From assembly GCF_000337335.1 (NCBI RefSeq), contig NZ_AOJN01000022.1, positions 1 through 46,984 of the forward strand: 46,984 bases of DNA. The letters run 5' to 3'. Below, piece after piece: positions 40,668-46,984 of the stretch; position 1 is the stretch's first letter; every line of letters begins with the position of its first letter. Below the pieces are notes generated by a model. It had not been told where the DNA came from. It ran no database searches and saw nothing but the letters and a program-made list of their open reading frames with translations. Position numbers and translations under genes: made by a program. The stretch comes from Halorubrum distributum JCM 10118. GTDB taxonomy: Archaea; Halobacteriota; Halobacteria; Halobacteriales; Haloferacaceae.

Positions 40668-41375
40668 GTGAGCGATCCGATCCCGACCGGCTGTCGCCCG
40701 GTCGACGAGCTGTTGGGCGGCGGCTTCGAGCGCGGCGTCGTCACGCAGGTGTACGGGCCGCCGGCGGCGGGGAAGACGAACCTCGCGCTCGCCGCCGCGG
40801 TCGAGGTCGCGGGCGGCGGCGACCGCGCCCTCTACATCGACACCGAGGGGCTCTCCATCGACCGCTTCGAACAGATGGCCGAGGGGCGGCTCGAACGGGG
40901 AGACGGCGACGACTCCCTCGAGGAGCTCGCCTCGCGGCTCGTCATCTCGGAGGCGTACGACTTCGACGACCAGCGCGAGGCGGTCCGCGACGCGGAGGAG
41001 CTCGCCGAGGAGGTCGAGCTGATCGTGTTGGACTCCGCGACGGGCTTCTACCGGCTGGAGCGCGCCGGCGACACCGAGGGCGGCGAGTCGCTCCGCAAGG
41101 TCGCCAAGCAGGTGACGCACCTCCTCTCTCTGGCGCGGCGCCACGACGTCGCCGTCGTGATCACGAACCAGGTGTTCACGGACCCCGAGGGCGATCGCGA
41201 CCGCGCGCTCGGCGGGAACACGCTGAACCACTGGACGGGCGCGATCCTCCGCGTCGACCGGTTCCGCGGCGGGAACCGCCGAGCGACCCTCGAAAAGCAC
41301 CGGTCGAAGCCCGCCGGCGACACCGCGACGTTCCGGATCGTCGGCGACGGGCTCGCCGAGGGGACCGACGCCTGA
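40668..41375 (+). CDS. radB: DNA repair and recombination protein RadB
   Basis: A 235-residue RecA-fold ATPase, the archaeal RadB that assists RadA. It lacks the N-terminal DNA-binding domain of RadA, as expected for RadB. Walker A is YGPPAAGKTN (about 29-38), Walker B is LIVLDSATGF, and NQVFTDPEG and LGGNTLNHW are RadA-family motifs. The start is GTG at 40668. TTTAAATA (40635-40642) lies about 29 nt before it, so the mRNA is leaderless. A role in recombination is known for the family. Confidence 0.94.
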   Translation: MSDPIPTGCRPVDELLGGGFERGVVTQVYGPPAAGKTNLALAAAVEVAGGGDRALYIDTEGLSIDRFEQMAEGRLERGDGDDSLEELASRLVISEAYDFDDQREAVRDAEELAEEVELIVLDSATGFYRLERAGDTEGGESLRKVAKQVTHLLSLARRHDVAVVITNQVFTDPEGDRDRALGGNTLNHWTGAILRVDRFRGGNRRATLEKHRSKPAGDTATFRIVGDGLAEGTDA

Positions 41376-41524
41376 GCGTCGCTGGCGACGAGTCGAAGCG
41401 TACGGCGGAGAAGACGGAGACGGCGACCGAAATCCTCGCAGCGACCGATCGAGGTCCGTCGACGGTATCGGCGAGCAGGTCGACGGCGTGAGGGGCCCGC
41501 TCGCCGGTTCGGGCGCTTACCGCC

Positions 41525-42664
41525 TCAGAGCTCGCCGAGCTTGCGGAGGAGCTGGCCGCGGTACTCCTCGTCGGCGTTGACGCCCTTGATCTCGAGGACG
41601 TTCCGCTCCAGCTTGTCGAGCGCGACGTGGAAGGCGTGTTCGGCGCCGTACCCCTCGCCGGAGCCGCCGACCTGGCCCTCGTTGGTTCGGAGGCGGATCT
41701 GACACTGGATCAGGGGCGTGCCGCGGAGCTTCTCCTTGTGCGCGTGGAGCCGGACGTGCGCGTGGATGACGTGCATGTCCGCGTACTTGTCCGCGACCTG
41801 CTCGATGGACTCGACGATGTGTTCGCGGGAGGTCCCCTCCAGCAGGTCGACGTTCGTGATCTGGACGTCCATCGAGTCCTGCTCGGTGAACGTGAGCGCG
41901 CGCAGCACGTCGGTCTTCGTCACCATCCCGGCGACGGTGTCCGCGCCCTCGGGCGTGACGACCAGCCCGGAGACGTCGTTGTCGAACATGCGCTGGACGA
42001 CCGCTTGGGCCGTCTCGTCGTGCACCGCCGTGACGACGGGGCTCGACATGATGTCGTAGACGGGGATGTCGAGCATGCGGTCGATGTCGCCGGCGCGGTC
42101 GCCGCTGCCCTGACGCTCCTGGTCGCGGACGACGAACTCCACGATGTCGTTCGTGGTGACGACGCCGACGAGGCCGCCCTCGTCGTCCAAGACCGGGAGC
42201 CGGGAGACGCCGTTCTCGCGGAGGCGGTTGATCGCGCGGCCGACGCTCTCCGTCTCGCCGATACCGATCACGTCCTCGGTCGCGATCTGGCCGACGGTGA
42301 TCGCGTCGAGGCTGTCGAGGACGGCCTCGAGGATCTGGTCGACCGTGACGATGCCGAAGAGCTTCTCGCCCTCGTAGACGGGCGCGATCTTCACGTCACC
42401 TTCGACGAGGAGCCGGGCGGTCTCGCGGACGTCCTCGTGGCGGTCGACCGAGGGCGCCGGCTTCATCACCGCCGACACCTTCGTGTCGTCCTCCATGCGC
42501 GAGCGCATGAGCTGCTTCTCGCCGACGACGCCGGCGTACTCGCCGTCCTCGACGACGACGATCCCCTTCGGGTTCTCTCGCTCGAAGATAGAACGGACCT
42601 TGGCGAGCCGCTCGTCGACGTCGACCTCGACGTATTCCGGGACCGCGATATCAGAGATGTTCAT
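41525..42664 (-). CDS. four-CBS protein with HPF/RaiA-like C-terminal domain
   Basis: A 379-residue protein with four CBS motifs (about 5-60, 64-118, 123-182, 203-260) forming two Bateman modules that probably bind adenine nucleotides. The C-terminal part (about 265-365: MDVQITNVDLLEGTSREHIV, then HVALDKLERNVLEIKG) resembles ribosome hibernation factors of the HPF/RaiA fold. If so, nucleotide state may control ribosome binding or dimerisation. This is inference, at moderate strength. The ATG at 42664 lies 30 nt from a minus-strand TTTCAATAC box (about 42690-42698). Confidence 0.85.
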   Translation of the reverse strand: MNISDIAVPEYVEVDVDERLAKVRSIFERENPKGIVVVEDGEYAGVVGEKQLMRSRMEDDTKVSAVMKPAPSVDRHEDVRETARLLVEGDVKIAPVYEGEKLFGIVTVDQILEAVLDSLDAITVGQIATEDVIGIGETESVGRAINRLRENGVSRLPVLDDEGGLVGVVTTNDIVEFVVRDQERQGSGDRAGDIDRMLDIPVYDIMSSPVVTAVHDETAQAVVQRMFDNDVSGLVVTPEGADTVAGMVTKTDVLRALTFTEQDSMDVQITNVDLLEGTSREHIVESIEQVADKYADMHVIHAHVRLHAHKEKLRGTPLIQCQIRLRTNEGQVGGSGEGYGAEHAFHVALDKLERNVLEIKGVNADEEYRGQLLRKLGEL

Positions 42665-42760
42665 AGTCCAATCTGAGGGTTCGACGGGCCGGGTATTGAA
42701 AGTGCGGGAGTCGTCGCGCCCGCCGGCGGCCGTCGTCCGACCGTCGAAATCCGCCTGAAG

Positions 42761-42767
42761 GTATTTG
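42761..42767 (+). promoter_or_regulatory. TATA box of the 46-residue membrane protein
   Basis: GTATTTG is centred about 27 nt before the GTG at 42791. It is what supports this very short gene as real and leaderless. Confidence 0.55.
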
Positions 42768-42790
42768 GGCGCCGCGGACGAATTCGGGAC

Positions 42791-42931
42791 GTGAAACTCT
42801 CGACCGCGCTGGCCGCCGTCGGCGTCGCGCTGATCGTGATCCCGCTGCCGGTGCCGATCCCCTTCGTCGGCGTGATCGTCGGCACGCTCGCGCTGCTCGC
42901 CGGGCTCTTCCTCCGGCTGTTCGGCGTGTGA
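42791..42931 (+). CDS. 46-residue membrane microprotein
   Basis: A short GTG-start frame, MKLSTALAAVGVALIVIPLP...VGVIVGTLALLAGLFLRLFGV, two hydrophobic helices split by a Pro-rich turn (PLPVPIPF). It ends Leu/Phe-rich, with no cytoplasmic domain. Promoter spacing supports translation. I recall similar short proteins in haloarchaea, but no function. It lies between the four-CBS gene (divergent) and the HAD phosphatase gene (same strand, 100 nt downstream). Confidence 0.65.
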   Translation: MKLSTALAAVGVALIVIPLPVPIPFVGVIVGTLALLAGLFLRLFGV

Positions 42932-43000
42932 GGCCGCCCGCTCGCCCCCGGATCGCAGCCCTCCCGGGGCGTGAGCCGCCGCGCTCCCGACGTGTGAAAC

Positions 43001-43008
43001 CTTTTTGG
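43001..43008 (+). promoter_or_regulatory. TATA box deciding the HAD GTG start
   Basis: CTTTTTGG is centred about 27 nt before the GTG at 43032. The ATG at 43028 is out of frame with the HAD motifs, so the GTG is the start. Confidence 0.6.
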
Positions 43009-43031
43009 CCGTTACCCACCCACAGCGATGC

Positions 43032-43715
43032 GTGTACGACGCCGTCGTCCTCGACAACGACGGGGTGTTGGTCGGGCGGACGCCGTTCGACACGCTCCGC
43101 GAGGCCGCCTGGGACGCGTTCGTGAGCCTCGGCGTCGAGGACCCGGACCTCGCGCACGTCGACGACGTCGCCGTCGGCGTCGACCCAGCGACGCTGACCG
43201 ACATCTGCGAGCGCTACGGGGTCGACCCGGCGGAGTTCTGGCGGGTCAGAGACGAGACGGCGGCCGCGGCGCAGATCGACGCCGCCCGGAAGGGGCGGAA
43301 GACGCCGTACGACGACATCGACGCGCTCCGGGCGCTGGACGCCTCGCTCGGCGTCGTCTCCTCGAACCAGCAGGCGACCGTCGACGCACTCCTCGACCAC
43401 TTCGGGCTGGCGGGCCGCTTCGAGGTCGCGTACGGCCGCGAGCCCTCGGTGGCGAGTCTCTCGCGCAAGAAGCCTTCGCCGTACTACATCGAGCGCGCCC
43501 TCGAGGACCTCGGCGCCGAGACGGCGCTGTTCGTCGGCGACAACGAGTCGGACGTTCGCGCCGCCGACAACGCCGGCATCGACTCCGCGTTCCTCCGGCG
43601 CCCCCACCGACGGTCGACGGAGCTCTCCTGTCACCCGACCTACGAGATCGACGACCTCCACGACCTCGTGAGCATCTGCGGGCGGGCGCCGGCCGATGCG
43701 GACGGAGAGGTCTGA
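43032..43715 (+). CDS. HAD-superfamily hydrolase
   Basis: A 227-residue HAD phosphatase-like protein. Motif I is AVVLDNDGVLVG (Asp8, Asp10), motif II is LGVVSSNQQAT, the Lys is in SRKKPSPYYIE and the acidic motif IV is FVGDNESDVRAA. The helical cap (about 20-90) is of the phosphoglycolate phosphatase/beta-phosphoglucomutase type. The substrate is not predicted. A longer upstream reading from TTG (43005) overlaps the promoter box. It is followed 70 nt later by a hypothetical membrane-anchored protein gene. Confidence 0.88.
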   Translation: MYDAVVLDNDGVLVGRTPFDTLREAAWDAFVSLGVEDPDLAHVDDVAVGVDPATLTDICERYGVDPAEFWRVRDETAAAAQIDAARKGRKTPYDDIDALRALDASLGVVSSNQQATVDALLDHFGLAGRFEVAYGREPSVASLSRKKPSPYYIERALEDLGAETALFVGDNESDVRAADNAGIDSAFLRRPHRRSTELSCHPTYEIDDLHDLVSICGRAPADADGEV

Positions 43716-43785
43716 GGTCGGCGGCCGAATCCGCGCCACCCGCCCCGACCAAAACGGGCATGTGGCCCGTCGCCGAAACGCGACC

Positions 43786-44544
43786 ATGCCCTCGCCCTCC
43801 GCGACCCCGGCCACCGACCCAGACGCGCCGAACGTGCGGTCCGTCGTCGGCCGCTACCGCCGCGCCGAGCGCGCCGCCAGCTGGACTCTCGCGCTGATCG
43901 CCGTCGGCGCGTTCCTCGCGGCGGTCGCGGCGCTGTCGTTCTGGCCCGGCGCGGCCGTCGGCGCCGTCCTCCTCGTCGCGCTCCGGGTGCCCCTGTTCCG
44001 ACGGCGCGGCTCGACCCGCCTCCGGACGGACGCGACGCCCGAGGCCGTCGTCCGCGAGTTCGCGACGGCGACGCCGCCGATCCTCGCGTTCCAGTGGGTC
44101 GTCGCCGACGAGGTTCGGCGCGACGGCGCGACCGACCCGACCGATTCCGTCGGCGAGGACGCGTCCGGGGCGGACGCGACCTACGAGTTCTCGTACCTCT
44201 TCGGACTCAAAACGGTCGAACTCGACCTCGCCGTGGACGTCGCCGAGGGGGACCTGCTCGCCGGTGACAGCGGGACCGACGAGTCCGAGAGCGCGTCAGA
44301 CCGGCCACCGGTCGCGACCGTCGACATCGAGGGGACCGCCGGCGGGGAGCCGTGGGGGTCCTACGCGGTCGCGGTGCGCGAGGCGCCGGACGGCGGGAGC
44401 GTCGTCGACGTCGAGCTGCGGCCGACGCGTCGGTTCGGCCTCCGTCGGCTCCCGCAGGGGTGGGCCGCGGAGCGGTACTACGCCGAGGCGCTGGCAGCGC
44501 AGGGGTACGAGACCGTCGAGCGGACGGTCTCCGTGACGCGGTGA
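43786..44544 (+). CDS. membrane-anchored hypothetical protein
   Basis: A 252-residue protein with two TM helices near the N-terminus (about 32-75: ASWTLALIAVGAFLAAVAAL, then GAAVGAVLLVALRVPLFRR). A soluble alpha/beta domain of about 170 residues follows (TYEFSYLFGLKTVELDLAVD, GLRRLPQGWAAERYYAEALA). I do not recognise the family. The C-terminal domain is probably cytoplasmic. A TATA-like CCAAAACG (about 43749-43756) lies about 33 nt before the chosen ATG. A longer start upstream lies inside the HAD gene end and is unlikely. Confidence 0.7.
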   Translation: MPSPSATPATDPDAPNVRSVVGRYRRAERAASWTLALIAVGAFLAAVAALSFWPGAAVGAVLLVALRVPLFRRRGSTRLRTDATPEAVVREFATATPPILAFQWVVADEVRRDGATDPTDSVGEDASGADATYEFSYLFGLKTVELDLAVDVAEGDLLAGDSGTDESESASDRPPVATVDIEGTAGGEPWGSYAVAVREAPDGGSVVDVELRPTRRFGLRRLPQGWAAERYYAEALAAQGYETVERTVSVTR

Positions 44545-44584
44545 CTCACGCGACGAGCTCCGTCTCGGGCGCGTCGACGACCCC

Positions 44585-44707
44585 TCAACCGATCCGGATC
44601 TCGGCGGGGGCGACGCGGACCCGCCCGCCGACCGTCGCGAACGACCACGTGCCGGTTCGGCTCATCTGGACCCCGCCGGATCGCGATCGCCCGACGCGGG
44701 AGGACAC
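44585..44707 (-). CDS. possible 40-residue protein, uncertain
   Basis: A minus-strand frame from GTG (44707) to TGA (44585-44587) ends SRTGTWSFATVGGRVRVAPA-EIRIG, which looks like real protein (alternating hydrophobic strands). An internal Met lies at 44665. No TATA box is at -26. It may be a tiny gene or a remnant. The surrounding gap (44545-44839) holds nothing else clear. Confidence 0.25.
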   Translation of the reverse strand: MSSRVGRSRSGGVQMSRTGTWSFATVGGRVRVAPAEIRIG

Positions 44708-44839
44708 CGGGCTGAAGGGTTCGCTGCCATGGAGGGATTTCTGTCACACTGCCGCAACCGACTTAAATCCGCTCGCCGGGCGCGTCCGTGGACGGGACGA
44801 AGCCGGAGGCTTTTGCCCGACCGCGAGACAGGGTCGATC

Positions 44840-45634
44840 ATGGAACTCCCGCCCGTCGGCCTCGGAACGATGGGGATCGACGACCCGGACGCGGTCGCGA
44901 CCGCGCTCGCCGTCGGCTACCGCCACCTCGACACCGCGCGGATCTACGACAACGAGGCGGTCGTCGGCGAGGGGCTCGCCGCGGGGCTGGCCGGGGACGC
45001 CGGGGCCGCGGCCGAGGACCTCGACCGCGAGGACGTGACCGTCGCGACCAAGCTCTGGATCGACGACCTCGCGGCCGACGCCGTCGCGCCCGCGGCCCGC
45101 GAGAGCGCGGACCGGCTCGGGGTCGACGCGCTCGACCTGCTGTACGTCCACCGGCCGCGGGGCGACTACGATCCGGAGACAACCCTGTCGGCGCTGGACC
45201 GGCTGGTCGACGACGGCCTCGTACGGAACGTCGGCGTTTCGAACTTCGAGATCGCGGACCTCGACCGGGCGATCGACGTCCTCGGCCGGCCGCCCGCGGC
45301 GCACCAGACGGAGCTCCACCCGCTCTGTTATACCCCGGAGCTGCTCGATCACGCCCGCGAACACGGGTATCCGGTGGTCGCGTACTCGCCGCTCGCCGGT
45401 GGGCGGGTCCGGGAGGTCGACACCGTCGTGGAGGTCGCGGCCGCACACGGGACGACGCCCGAGGCGGTCGCGATCGCGTGGGCGACCGCGAAGGACCCCG
45501 TGACCGCGATCCCGAAGGCGTCGAGCGAGGCGCACCTCCGCGCGAACCTCTCGGCGGCCGAGCTCGAACTGACCGACTCGGAGGTCGCCGCGATCGACGC
45601 CGTCGAGCGCGAGGAGGAACTGTTCCCGGAGTAA
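44840..45634 (+). CDS. aldo/keto reductase
   Basis: A 264-residue aldo/keto reductase, a TIM-barrel NADPH-dependent oxidoreductase of carbonyl compounds. Motifs are DTARIYDNE (catalytic Asp/Tyr), VATKLWIDD (Lys), DLLYVHRPRGDYD (His), NVGVSNFEI and a C-terminal AIPKASSEAHLRANL. No substrate can be inferred. The ATG at 44840 is 27 nt after GCTTTTGC (about 44809-44816). It lies 93 nt before folD on the same strand, which has its own TATA box. Confidence 0.92.
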   Translation: MELPPVGLGTMGIDDPDAVATALAVGYRHLDTARIYDNEAVVGEGLAAGLAGDAGAAAEDLDREDVTVATKLWIDDLAADAVAPAARESADRLGVDALDLLYVHRPRGDYDPETTLSALDRLVDDGLVRNVGVSNFEIADLDRAIDVLGRPPAAHQTELHPLCYTPELLDHAREHGYPVVAYSPLAGGRVREVDTVVEVAAAHGTTPEAVAIAWATAKDPVTAIPKASSEAHLRANLSAAELELTDSEVAAIDAVEREEELFPE

Positions 45635-45696
45635 ACGATCCTCATACGTGGATCAAATTCGGGATGAGACGAGTTCGATGACCACGATCCCGAGTC

Positions 45697-45705
45697 ATTT
45701 TTATC
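45697..45705 (+). promoter_or_regulatory. TATA box of folD
   Basis: ATTTTTATC is centred about 27 nt before the folD ATG (45728), so folD has its own leaderless promoter and does not depend on the aldo/keto reductase gene. Confidence 0.7.
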
Positions 45706-45727
45706 GCGGGGACGACGACGGTCGCAC

Positions 45728-46621
45728 ATGACAGAGATCATCGACGGGGAGGCGGTGGCGGCCGACGTGCGGGACGCGGTCGCCGACGAGGTGGCGCGGC
45801 TGGCCGACGCCGGCGTCGAGCCGGGGCTCGCCACGGTGCTGATGAGCGACGACCCGGCCAGCGAGACGTACGTCTCGATGAAACAGCGCGACTGCGAGGA
45901 GGTCGGCATCGAGAGCTTCCACGTCGAGATCGACGCCGACGCACCGGCCGAGGAGCTGTACGAGACGATCGACGACCTCAACGATCGCGACGACGTCCAC
46001 GGGATCCTGGTCCAGCTTCCCCTCCCGGACCACGTGGACCAGCGGACCGTCCTCCGGCGGATCGACCCCGAGAAGGACGTGGACGGCTTCCACCCGGAGA
46101 ACGTCGGGCGCCTCGTCGCGGGCGACGCCCGATTTAAACCCTGTACGCCGCACGGCGTCCAGAAGCTCCTCGACGCCTACGACGTGGAGACGGAGGGCGC
46201 CGACGCGGTCGTCGTCGGCCGCTCCGACATCGTCGGCAAGCCGATGGCGAACCTGCTGATCCAGAAGTCGCCGACCGGCAACGCGACGACGACGGTCTGT
46301 CACTCGCGCACCGAGGACTTGGAGGCGAAGCTGGCGGGCGCGGACCTCGTCGTCGCGGCCGCGGGCATCCCGGAGTTCGTCGACGGCTCGATGCTCAAGG
46401 AGGGCGCGACCGTGATCGATGTGGGGATAAATCGGGTGGACGCGGACACCGAGAAGGGGTACGAACTCGTCGGGGACGTGGACTACGAGTCGGCGAGCGA
46501 GGTGGCGGGGGCTATCACGCCCGTTCCCGGCGGCGTCGGGCCGATGACGCGCGCGATGCTCCTTTATAATACGGTGAAGGCTGCCGGCCTCCAGCGCGAC
46601 GTCGACGTGAACCTGGACTGA
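45728..46621 (+). CDS. folD: methylenetetrahydrofolate dehydrogenase/cyclohydrolase
   Basis: A 297-residue bifunctional enzyme converting methylenetetrahydrofolate to formyltetrahydrofolate with NADP. Active-site residues are in SETYVSMKQRDCEE (Tyr48, Lys52), and GILVQLPLP and EKDVDGFHPENVGRL are family signatures. The NADP-binding part contains VVVGRSDIVGKPMANLL and DVGINRV, and the C-terminus PVPGGVGPMTRAML. It feeds the same one-carbon pool used by ThyA and FolA at the other end of the window, but the loci are 42 kb apart. Confidence 0.95.
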   Translation: MTEIIDGEAVAADVRDAVADEVARLADAGVEPGLATVLMSDDPASETYVSMKQRDCEEVGIESFHVEIDADAPAEELYETIDDLNDRDDVHGILVQLPLPDHVDQRTVLRRIDPEKDVDGFHPENVGRLVAGDARFKPCTPHGVQKLLDAYDVETEGADAVVVGRSDIVGKPMANLLIQKSPTGNATTTVCHSRTEDLEAKLAGADLVVAAAGIPEFVDGSMLKEGATVIDVGINRVDADTEKGYELVGDVDYESASEVAGAITPVPGGVGPMTRAMLLYNTVKAAGLQRDVDVNLD

Positions 46622-46984
46622 GACTGAGAAGCTGCGGACTCGAACGGTTCGCTCGCGGTTGGTGTTTATAAATGGTCGAACAATCGTTTATATACTGTTG
46701 CTGCTAGATCGGCGGCGAACACCGCCGAAGCCCCAGCCGCTCGTTTATAAATAATTGATGACGGATCAACGACAGAGACCTCCAAAGCCCCAGTCGCGAG
46801 GACGCCGTACGCTCGCTGCGCTCCTCACTCGGTCCTCCGCTCCCTCGTTTCGGTGCTTACGTCGCCTACGGCGTCCTCGCGACTGCCCCTTTGATTCCCG
46901 CCCCACCGGAAGACGTTCCTGCTCGCTCCCTTCGGTCGCTGTGCGGGCTGCGGCTTCCGTGCTCCCGCTCGCTTCGCTCGCGGG
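46622..46984 (+). repeat. element C: GC-rich noncoding element, candidate structured RNA locus (cut by window end)
   Basis: This follows folD. ATAAATA (46747-46753) lies 26 nt before the conserved box CTCCAAAGCCCCAGTCGCG (46780-46798). The box begins a long stem: CAGTCGCGAGG-ACGCCGTA (46791-46809) pairs perfectly with 46867-46885 (19 bp). Outside it lies a symmetric CCC/CCC internal loop and an outer CAAAG/CTTTG stem (46783-46787, 46889-46893). The 24 nt at 46881-46904 match element A (22 of 24, opposite strand). Two more AT boxes lie at 46664-46673 and 46686-46694, and a 6-bp hairpin at 46710-46727. The right end is beyond the window. Confidence 0.6.
46783..46893 (+). repeat. 24-bp interrupted long-range hairpin of element C
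   Basis: Outer stem CAAAG/CTTTG, a 3x3 CCC/CCC internal loop and an inner 19-bp perfect stem enclose a 57-nt loop. The loop is itself CTCGCTGCGCTCC-rich and could fold. Confidence 0.85.

Overview
The window is a GC-rich, gene-dense chromosomal segment of a haloarchaeon, most like Halorubrum or a close relative in the Haloferacales. Predicted proteins are acidic and rich in Asp/Glu. There are Tat-type lipoprotein signals, archaeal genes (aIF1A, RadB, NurA, a Nog1-like GTPase, haloarchaeal DUF families) and a tRNA-Val(GAC). At many promoters an archaeal TATA box is centred 24-30 nt before the start codon. That is the geometry of leaderless mRNAs, and it was used here to choose starts, including several GTG starts. 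Family assignments come from motif recognition in the translations; no database search was run.

Region by region. 0.1-3.6 kb: a class V aminotransferase, a membrane metal-dependent hydrolase-like protein, and the overlapping thyA-folA pair. 3.7-5.8 kb: divergent DCC-family and HTTM-domain membrane genes. 5.9-9.0 kb: a translationally coupled zinc/manganese-type ABC importer (permease, ATPase, Tat lipoprotein) behind a candidate palindromic operator. 9.2-15 kb: homoserine kinase, a small membrane protein, a DUF389 protein, an FNT-channel/UspA/UspA fusion and a SIMPL lipoprotein. 15.6-22.8 kb: Nog1-like GTPase, NhaC antiporter, a DUF2240 pair, a six-TM chemoreceptor-like transducer and NurA. 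23-30 kb: CPBP protease, glucose-6-phosphate isomerase, a DoxX-like protein, a methyltransferase, a thioredoxin/class V aminotransferase pair, aIF1A and a P-loop kinase. 30-33 kb: an accessory patch beside tRNA-Val holding a frameshifted PadR-like regulator, tiny cysteine-rich proteins, a DUF3006/MBL-lamin-tail pair and a duplicated tRNA 3' end that looks like an attachment site. 33-46.6 kb: an atypical M24 protein, a geranylgeranyl reductase-like flavoprotein, an SNF transporter, an AIM24 protein, a sco-tlpA-ccdA redox operon, a cold-shock protein, RadB, a four-CBS protein with an HPF-like tail, a 46-residue membrane protein, a HAD phosphatase, an aldo/keto reductase and FolD.

The most unusual feature is a family of three related GC-rich, hairpin-rich noncoding elements: A at about 15.1-15.5 kb, B at about 22.77-23.05 kb, and C from about 46.66 kb to the window edge. 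A and B each fill a gap between convergent genes; C follows the 3' end of folD. Each carries a conserved box resembling CAAAGCCCCAGYCGCGA, set 25-28 nt from an ATAAATA box. That is the spacing of an archaeal TATA box and transcript start, so each may encode a small structured RNA starting at the box. In B and C the box forms one arm of a long-range stem. This is inference from sequence alone.
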